From Gonium pectorale (lineage: Eukaryota > Chlorophyta > Chlorophyceae > Chlamydomonadales > Volvocaceae): 15,565 bases of DNA. Within the stretch, counting starts at the first letter, position 1; every line of letters begins with the position of its first letter. The notes beneath the pieces were generated by a model. The model worked only from the letters and a program-made list of their open reading frames with translations. It was not told where the DNA came from and ran no database searches. Of the stretch, positions 9,241 through 15,565 are shown one piece after another. A program made the position numbers and the translations under genes. The DNA lies in assembly GCA_001584585.1 (NCBI GenBank), contig LSYV01000043.1:783784-799348 (forward strand), given 5' to 3'.

Positions 9241-11823
9241 ATGGGAGTGGACTCGCATGATTTCACCTTCAAGGTTAGACTAAGTCTTCTAACAGCATCT
9301 AATCTTTGTTTAAACGCCCACTGCGAACGCGCTCTTGAAGGTGTTGCTAGTCGGAGACAGCGGAGTTGGGAAGTCCTGCATTTTGACACGCTTTACGCTT
9401 GACACGTTCGAGGAGAGCACCACTTCGACAATTGGTATGAGTTGCCTGTGCGTTACCGGCGTTCTTCTGGCAACTACTCGCGGTTAACTGCCAACACCTA
9501 TGGGCAGGTGTCGACTTTAAGGTTAAGTACGTGACGGCCGATGGGAAGAGGTGCAAGCTGACGATATGGGACACGGCGGGGCAAGAAAGGTGGGAGCGCA
9601 GCCCTGCACTCTCGGGTTCGGCAGGCTGTCTTGCGGTGCTTGCCATGAGGAACTCGGGATGATGGATCGTGCAAAGGTTCGCGGGGAGGCGTGCCCGTCT
9701 CGTTGCGGAGGCGCTGAAGTTGGCAATACCAACTGCTGCTGGGAATTACGCATTTCATGGAGCAAATTCATTTGCTGTGTCTCGGGGAGGGGCAGTTCTT
9801 CCTGGTGTGTCGGGCCTGACCATGCGCGACCCACGGTTCGCCACAGGTTCCGGACGCTTACAAGCAGCTACTACCGAGGGGCGCAGGGCGTTTGCTTCGG
9901 TGAGAGATGGGGTGCAGCTGTTGGCCAAGACGACTGAACGCCCTGTGATTCGGGATGGGGTTGGAGGGATGTCCCCGGGGCGCCACTTCGACAGAGCTCC
10001 TGGCCCACACGCCCACTGCGACGGTACTCCCTTGCATGAACACCATCGGTTAGTGCTTCGTTGGCAAGTCTCCTCCAGGCTGGCAGCCCAACAGGGCTTG
10101 CGGTGTGCAGCGTCGCCACCAGGGGACTTAAAACTAGCATGGCTGCCAGCATGAAGGACGGCTTTGGACTTCCTGCATTTCGGGCATCTACGACAACAAG
10201 CATGGACTGCTGCCGTCCATGGGGATGTTTAGCACCGACGCTGCCGCGGTGACTAGCTCCCTGGCGACCCCTAGCTAGCTGTCTTGGATGGCTGGGTGAT
10301 CCCGTGATCTCGAGTCAGTAGCTCATGCTACTGTCAAGGGAGGGGGGGGTGGCGAGCCGCAAGTTGCAGCGGCGTCCCAGCGCTAGGACCAGGATGGCGG
10401 CATGGGACACACTCCAAGCACCCATGTTGACCCCTGGCGATCCCTCCGCTCCCTTCCCCCGTCGTTGCCACGCTCACCGGAACGGCACGCGCGACCCACG
10501 GCTGCCCGCTTGTCCGCGCCGTGCCCGCCGCGCCCTGCCGTGCTGTCCAACCAACCGCAAAGTGTACGACGTTACGCGGAGAGACACGTTCACCTCTCTC
10601 GAAGCCAACTGGATGCGCGAGTTCGACATCTACAGCACGGTGGAGGGCGCGATCAAGATGGTGGTGGCCAACAAGGTTGACCTGGTGGGTTGCCGCTGCG
10701 ACGTCGAGAGGGGTGGGCGGGCGAGGAACGGAGGAGCTGGGGAAGGGGTAAGCTTGGGGAGCCCGGTTGGCGGTGGCAAGGGGAGCCGGCCCGGAAAGGC
10801 TCTGACTTGTTGAGGGAGGCGTTACGGGGTCACAGCCTTTCGGGAAAGCGCACCCTTGGTTTTCTCAGCGCCCACCGTCCGAGTGTGCTACGCACCCGCT
10901 TGCCCTGATCTGGCGAGGGGAGGGCAGGGCGGTGTCACCCTGATGTTGGTGTTTCTGCTTAGGATCCTCATGCCTGCCGAGCGCCGTCCGTCTCGTGCCA
11001 CGCTGTCCCGCCCGGGGCTGCAGACACGCCACCGCCTGCCCAAGGGCCTGCCCGCGCCCGAGCCGCTGCCCAACCACAACTATACCCCTCCCTTCGCCTT
11101 CCCATGTGCCAAGCCCTCTCTCACCGCGCAACGCCCACCCCACCCTCTCCCCCGCCCACCTGCCCCTCAGGGCTCCCAGCGGCAAGTCAGCAGCGAGGAG
11201 GGCCACGAATTCGCTCGACGCCACGGCTGCCTGTTTGTGGAGACGTCAGCGCGGGCCAACCTGGCGGTGGCACAGGCGTTTGAGGAGCTGCTGCTAAAGG
11301 TGAAACAACAGCGCGGGATAATAGAAAGAATCGCAGTCGCAGGAGAAACAGGCAAGATAGAAATGGAAACCCGCTGCGTGCGCAGAAGGCATGGCGCTGG
11401 GGCGGGCAGGTATCGAGCGCGAAGAGCTGGGGGGACCAGGGAATGGCGGAAATGGGAGCACATGTACTCCTCTCCCGGACTCCCTTCGCTCGCGGCCCTG
11501 CCCCTCCAGTTGGGCGGCCCCCGTTATGGCTTCCCGGGATCCTGCCTCGCTCCCAACCCTGGCTTGGCAGAAGCCACCGGTGACACAAAAGCCGGGCCTC
11601 CGCACATCGGGAGTGGCACCCCCCAGGCGCATCACTCCCCTGCTCAGCGCCAAGGCTGCTCGGCCTTTGCCCAGCTTTGGCTTTGCGCCACCAGCCCCTG
11701 GGCTCCCCGCGCCCCTGCCCTCAGATCCTGGACACGCCTGCGCTGCTGCAGACGACGGCGGTTGGGGGCGTCAAGCTAGGAGCAGCGCCCGCGGGCCCAC
11801 AGGCGGGTGCCTGCTCCTGCTGA
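9241..11823 (+). CDS. RAB18: Rab18/RABC-class small GTPase (7 exons)
   Basis: Exons: 9241-9273, 9341-9434, 9508-9589, 9847-9899, 10563-10684, 11171-11299, 11725-11823. All junctions are GT-AG and the frame closes at 203 aa, the normal size. All nucleotide-binding motifs are present: P-loop GDSGVGKS (16-23), switch I TIGVDF with Thr41, WDTAGQER with catalytic Gln68, NKVD (124-127) and ETSA (152-155). [37 protein letters not shown] and FDIYST identify the Rab18/plant RABC class. The C-terminus ends in CSC (201-203), a double-geranylgeranylation motif, so the protein should be membrane-anchored. Rab18 works at ER and lipid-droplet membranes in animals and in lipid-droplet or ER-linked traffic in plants. 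The start is secure: there is no in-frame ATG upstream to 9094, and A is at -3. Introns 4-6 are long and the first two very short (67 and 73 bp). Confidence 0.95.
9900..10562 (+). other. Rab intron 4
   Basis: At 663 bp this is the longest intron in the window, with donor GTGAGA and acceptor CCGCAAAG. It separates GAQGVCF from VYDVTRRD. It contains an eight-G run near 10341-10350. Frames in it have no recognisable product. Confidence 0.8.
10685..11170 (+). other. Rab intron 5
   Basis: This 486-bp intron has donor GTGGGT and acceptor CCCCTCAG. It splits NKVDL from GSQRQVS. Its last 100 bases are strongly C/T-rich, a long pyrimidine tract leading into the acceptor. Confidence 0.8.
11300..11724 (+). 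other. Rab intron 6
   Basis: This 425-bp intron runs from donor GTGAAA to acceptor CCCTCAG. It joins EELLLK to ILDTPALLQ, the usual order in Rab18 proteins. No other feature is seen. Confidence 0.8.
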
Positions 11824-12810
11824 GCTGGAGGCGCTGACTGGCCTGCGGGAGCGCTAGCGGGCGGATAGGCGCGGGCGGGCGTCCCAGCCGACGGGCCGTC
11901 TCGAGGCGGGCAGGGCGGTAGCGGGAGCTGGAGCTAGATGGGGGCGCCCCAGCTGGCGGTCACGGACACGGGCAGCTGCTGCGCGTGGCAGGATGGCGGC
12001 CAGGGCGAGGAGGCCGCGTGTGCGTAGCGGCCCCGCGGTCCGGGGCACCTTTTGCGCTGTGTGGTTTGCGCTCAGTGTGACGGAGCGAGGGCTACGAGCA
12101 GCGGCCGCGCACCGCGTATGCATCACGGTAGTCTGCGACTGAGGGCCGCATCCTTCACTCGCCACGGTCCTGGTTCGACGCTGCGGGCGTCGTCGTAAGC
12201 CATGCTGCCCCGGGCACTTTGGGGGCTTTGAGGGCAGGAAACGCATTGTGCCGTTTGGTTGCCGGTTTGCAAGCGGCTAGATTCCGACCGCTAGATAAGA
12301 TGGCGTGCTAAGCCATGCCGCCATAAGCGCATGCGGGTACGGAGTGCTGCACCGGTAAGTATGTCTTGGGGCGATTCTTTGTGGGGATGCTTCCTTCTAG
12401 GCATGGCCGTGGGCCGGGTTGGAGCTTCGGGAGAGTTGCCATTGAGTTGAGTTGCTTTCGACTGGTCGGTGACCGAGCGCAGAACGCGGCGATGCGGTGG
12501 CTGCGCACATGATTTGCGTAGGCCGTTTCCAACATGCACGCAGCGCGGGCCACGTAACACTCAGCATGACGTTTTGTCTCCGACGGCGCTACGGTAAGGT
12601 CCCAGCACGACGTGCGTGAGTGCAAGGTTCATACATGGCGACAATGAGCTGTGGGTTGTGGGCCGTGTGCGTGTGTCGTCGGGGAGGGAAGCGCGAGCAG
12701 GTAGGTGCATGCGGGCTTGTAGGGTACGGTATGTCCTCCCTTCAGCTGTTACCGTACGTGACTCATACGGCAGCTGACGCCTGTGTCGTGCGTCGCGAAT
12801 CATGGCGAGT

Positions 12811-12869
12811 GTGTGGAAACGCCGCCGCGGCGAGCTGCAGGGTGTGGAAACGCTGTTGCAGCGAGCACA
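12811..12869. repeat. Imperfect 31-bp tandem duplication
   Basis: GTGTGGAAACGC starts at 12811 and again at 12842. Each copy continues with a CG-rich middle and a GCGAGC-type end. Two copies only, with several substitutions. Confidence 0.6.
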
Positions 12870-13135
12870 CGACTTCGGTCGTGACCGTGCCGCTCGCGTG
12901 TGACGACGTGCAGCTGTGTGTGTGTGGGAGGCGCTTGAGCTGCAGCGCTCTCTGAAGTACTGGCATGCCATGTATTGCCATTGGTGTGGCGCAGGCGACC
13001 GGAGAGGTCCGAGGGTTGGGAGAGGAGAGGCGTGAGTGATGCCACGGTGATGGCCGCGCCCGGATAGATGCGCGTGGTTTGCCGTTGAGAGGCCCCCGCT
13101 TGTGCTTGCGTGTGGCGTACGGGGAAGGTCTGGAG

Positions 13136-13140
13136 TGTAA
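13136..13140 (+). terminator. Possible TGTAA poly(A) signal for Rab
   Basis: This is the first TGTAA on the plus strand after the Rab stop codon, 1,312 bases downstream. A 3' UTR of that length would be long for an alga, and the word could occur by chance. It is listed because no nearer signal is seen. Confidence 0.2.
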
Positions 13141-13969
13141 CACGGTGTGATTGTGCGTCACATAACGCCTCGAGCCGGCCGTAAAGGTCCACGTCCCCGT
13201 GCACGTAGCACACGTCACACAACAGCCGGCACCAAAGTCAGGGCTTGTCGGTTCGGTGTGCGGTCACGGGGCGGTGCAGGTGTCCCACGGGGCGCGCGGC
13301 TGCACGCGCCGGCCGCCCCACCTGCCCACTCTCGGCGCCCAGGCCACCGCACGTTGGAGAATTATGGACCGGCTGACCGCCGGCCTCGAAGCCAGCTCGT
13401 CCTTGCTCGTTGCCACAGCGTACCGTGCACCACCGGGTGATGCGCACCTGTGCACGATCGCCACGCATGTGCCCCCAAGGCTCCCAGGGCATGTGCCTCA
13501 GCCTTAACGGCACTCCACGTCCGTCGTCCGGGCAGCAAGTCGCGGCACAGCAACGGCCAGCTTGGCGGAGCTCACGGGACGCCGAATGACCCGCTCAACA
13601 CTACTCCTTGCAACTCTTCACTTCGGAGGCCCGCTCGATCCACACTCAGTCCTCACTATCGGCTCAACTCCCTCCACTCCCGGTCGAACGTCGGCTCAGC
13701 AGCTTCGGCACCGCAATCGCCGCAGCAGCGGCCCCCAGTCCGGGACCTGTCTCTCAGTGTCGTTCGGAAATCCACAAGGCAGCATCTGCGCCGCATTCGC
13801 CGCTGCAGCAGCCCCAAGTCGAGGGCGGGGCTTCGGAGCCACCTCGCAGTGCCGCCGCAGACCCGTACACGAGACCTGGACGGTCCGGGGACGCTCCGGT
13901 GGCGGGCAACGCAACCACAAAAAAAGAGAACCAGAAACGGGGAAGGCAACCACACGCTACGGTCACGGC

Positions 13970-14083
13970 TGCGGCGAGCGGGTGGATGCGGCGAGCAGTC
14001 GGGTGCGGCGAGCGGGTGGATGCGGCGGGCGGGTGCAGCGAGCGGGCGGGTGCGGCGGGCGGGTGGGTGCGGCGGGCGGCCGA
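13970..14083. repeat. G-rich minisatellite with G-quadruplex motif
   Basis: TGCGGCGAGCGGGTGGA occurs at 13970 and again at 14004, a 34-bp period built from two related subunits of about 17 bp. Degenerate copies (GCGGCGGGCGGGTG) continue to about 14083. Within it, GGG runs at 14044, 14048, 14057, 14061 and 14065 are separated by loops of 1, 6, 1 and 1 bases, which satisfies the usual G-quadruplex pattern on the plus strand. Confidence 0.75.
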
Positions 14084-14750
14084 CGCGGCCTGCAGGGGTT
14101 GGGCGGGGGCAGCGGACTGCGTTCAGAAACTCCCGACGCCTTGCTTGGGCGGAAGAAGCATAAGGTTTGCGTAGGCGGGGCAACGCCCGCGGGCCGCGGC
14201 TCATCAGGAGGAACGCACAGCGCTCAAGAGCACGAGCTCGCAGGGGCGCCATGATGCCGTGTGCCAAGCGTCAGCTGCGGCTGTTCCGGCGCTGCTCACC
14301 GCACCTGCGTATAGCACCTTGCCGCCGCCCGCGCCGCCCCTCCTCCTCACACCCCCTCCGTCGCCATCCAGCCACCGCGCCGCCAGCCGCCACACACTCC
14401 GCAGTGACGCCGGTTGCTGACGTGCCACTACCGCAGCCGTACCGCGGACACTGCAAGCCGCACGATAGACACCGGTACATTGCTGCGCCATAGCCATGTC
14501 GGCACGGTCGTGCTCAAGCGCGGGCCGCCAAGGTCGAGGGGAACGCCGTGCGCTGGCAACGAGCAGGCCGCGCTCGGTCGTCGGGATCAGTTTTGGGGCC
14601 CCCATCCAGCCACACGAGTGGTGCAGCCGGCAGCGCGTGAACACGGGACGAGCCCACAAAGGCTCAGAGGTTCAGCCGGTGTCTCCGGTGACCCTGTATT
14701 GATGAATCTTGCTGTTGGCGCTGCCGGTTGTTCCGCTGGTGCTGGTGCCG

Positions 14751-15485
14751 CTACTGTTGTCGTTGCTGGGCTCCCGGCTGCTTTCCAGCGCCCAGCTCCT
14801 CAAGGTACTCGCGGACCGCTGCCGCCAGCCGCCGCGCGCCCTCCTCCAGCTCCTGCAGCCAACACGTGCGCACAAACACACTTGGTCGGGCGGAGAGTTC
14901 TTAGGCTGCCGGCTGCTTTGCTGCCTCGTTTTCGAGCTGCCATTTTAGCATTCCATCACGCATACGAAAAACACACACCGCGGATGCGGCGGGCCGGGTG
15001 CTCACGTCCCATACAATCAACCCGACTTGAGGAGGCACTGGGATGCGGCTCAAGTGGGCTGAAGCACAGACCGCTCTTGCTTCGTTGGGCGACGCTGCCG
15101 CTCTATTGCGCGAGGTGAAGCGTGCCTTGGGGGGCATGTAATGTCGGCGCCTCCTCCATATCGGTCGTAACTTGTTGTCAGCACGAGTCGCGCCCATTCC
15201 GTGACACCGCCTATGGCCGGTGCACCCCGGCCACGAGCCCCTCATTCCCACCACGTCCCTCCTCGCCCTTCCACCTTGCCCTTCCCTCCCTTCTCTTCCC
15301 TTCCCTTTGCCTCACACCTCCGCACCCCTGTGCCTCCAACCCCACCTCCCGCGGCCCACCTGCTCGCTGTAGAACGCAAAGCTGAGCCGCACGCAGCTGT
15401 GGCCGCCGCCGCCGCACGCGGGTCCCGGGGTGAAGCGCACACCGTGGCTGCGCTCCGCCAGCGCCAGCAGCTCGGTCGAGTCGAC
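14751..15485 (-). CDS. PLP-dependent aminotransferase, C-terminal part (gene runs off the right edge)
   Basis: Two exons are visible: 15485-15360 (42 codons) and 14852-14751 (33 codons plus stop TAG), joined in phase 0 across a GT-AG intron. The first reads DSTELLALAERSHGVRFTPG, then GGGGHSCVRLSFAFYSEQ. The second begins ELEEGARRLAAAVREYLEEL. This is the C-terminal small domain of fold-type I class I/II aminotransferases. The Arg of VRLSFAFYS is the conserved residue that binds the substrate alpha-carboxylate. The pattern is closest to the MocR / 2-aminoadipate aminotransferase-like group. The PLP-binding lysine and large domain must lie upstream, beyond 15565, so the substrate cannot be assigned. 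The acceptor GTGTAG before 15485 is reasonable but not proven. The last 13 or so residues are a Gln-rich tail. A broken gene cannot be excluded from this fragment. Confidence 0.8.
14853..15359 (-). other. Last intron of the aminotransferase gene
   Basis: This 507-bp intron has donor GTGGGC at 15359 and acceptor GGCTGCAG ending at 14853. Its donor-proximal part (15236-15350) is almost pure C/T on the plus strand, so purine-rich in the transcript. I see no additional exon, and SEQ joins ELEEG as in other family members. Confidence 0.7.
15236..15350. repeat. Polypyrimidine / polypurine tract
   Basis: About 115 bases of the plus strand are overwhelmingly C and T, with words such as CCCTTCC and CTTCCC repeated. 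In the minus-strand transcript this is a GA-rich run just inside the intron. Such tracts can form triplex DNA and slip during replication. Confidence 0.6.
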
Positions 15486-15530
15486 CTACACCTCCACAGG
15501 GCCGAGGTCGGTTCCAAGGGTGCACATGCG

Positions 15531-15565
15531 TGTTGAAAAGGAACAACGCATACGACGAGCGTAAG
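15531..15565 (+). repeat. Short dispersed repeat, right copy
   Basis: This is the second copy of the repeat at 592-625, same orientation, with 21 identical bases running exactly to the window end. It lies upstream (in gene sense) of the visible aminotransferase exons, so probably in an intron. The repeat may continue beyond the window. Confidence 0.7.

Larger units (their letters stand above)
11824..14750. other. Convergent intergenic region, no recognised gene
   Basis: About 2.9 kb lies between the converging ends of the Rab gene and the aminotransferase gene. Part of it must be their 3' UTRs. Many frames of 60-240 codons overlap on both strands, as expected for GC-rich DNA, and none shows a domain I recognise. 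The longest (13450-14163, plus strand) reads through a minisatellite and is dominated by Arg, Gly and Ala. Two repeats are listed separately (12811-12869 and 13970-14083). Confidence 0.55.

Noticed and set aside
10856..11779. Continuous plus-strand frame of 307 codons covering two Rab exons
   Set aside because: Only 11171-11299 in it is Rab sequence. The flanks have GT/AG borders and unrelated content, so they are introns 5 and 6 read through.
12165..12185. GGTTCGA word resembling a tRNA B box
   Set aside because: The bases after GGTTCGA do not complete the B box, no A box lies upstream and no cloverleaf can be drawn. The similar word at 5950 fails in the same way.
13362..13510. Possible exon reading MDRLTAGLEASSSLLVATA on the plus strand
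   Set aside because: It has an ATG and decent codon use, but no family resemblance, no clear partner exon, and an equally open minus-strand frame.
13450..14254. Three long plus-strand frames and a long minus-strand frame
   Set aside because: All four read through the minisatellite and give Arg/Gly/Ala-rich sequence. Stop-free reading in several frames at once points to base composition, not coding.

Overview
The window looks like nuclear DNA from a green alga, most likely volvocalean (Chlamydomonas-like). The reasons are GC-rich coding exons, many introns of about 60-660 nt, a gene with an apparent chloroplast transit peptide, a TGTAA-type poly(A) signal behind one gene, and plant-like protein families. 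Family matches come from recognising motifs by eye. The organism call is inference.

Layout. (1) 1-2049: no supportable gene; two hairpin-forming inverted repeats and one copy of a short dispersed repeat. (2) 2115-4066, minus strand: a four-exon gene for a plastid-type Mini-ribonuclease III, with all introns in phase 0. (3) 4067-4389: a 323-bp divergent intergenic region. (4) 4390-8609, plus strand: a roughly 14-exon gene for the spindle assembly factor TPX2, complete from its N-terminal Aurora-binding motif to its C-terminal domain. (5) 9241-11823, plus strand: a seven-exon Rab GTPase of the Rab18/RABC class, 203 residues, ending Cys-Ser-Cys. (6) 11824-14750: about 2.9 kb with no recognisable gene, holding a short tandem duplication and a G-rich minisatellite with a G-quadruplex motif. 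(7) 14751 to the window edge, minus strand: the last two exons of a fold-type I PLP-dependent aminotransferase; its 5' part lies beyond the window.

The genes do not form a pathway. Mini-III should act on structured RNA in the chloroplast, TPX2 on mitotic microtubules, Rab18 on ER or lipid-droplet membranes, and the aminotransferase in amino-acid metabolism. Mini-III and TPX2 share a short divergent promoter region. TPX2 and Rab are in tandem. Rab and the aminotransferase converge. I see no bacterial-style operon, CRISPR, tRNA, rRNA or intact transposon. The least expected content is the exon-split Mini-III with long inserts between its conserved segments, and a 21-nt exact repeat shared by position 605 and the very end of the window.
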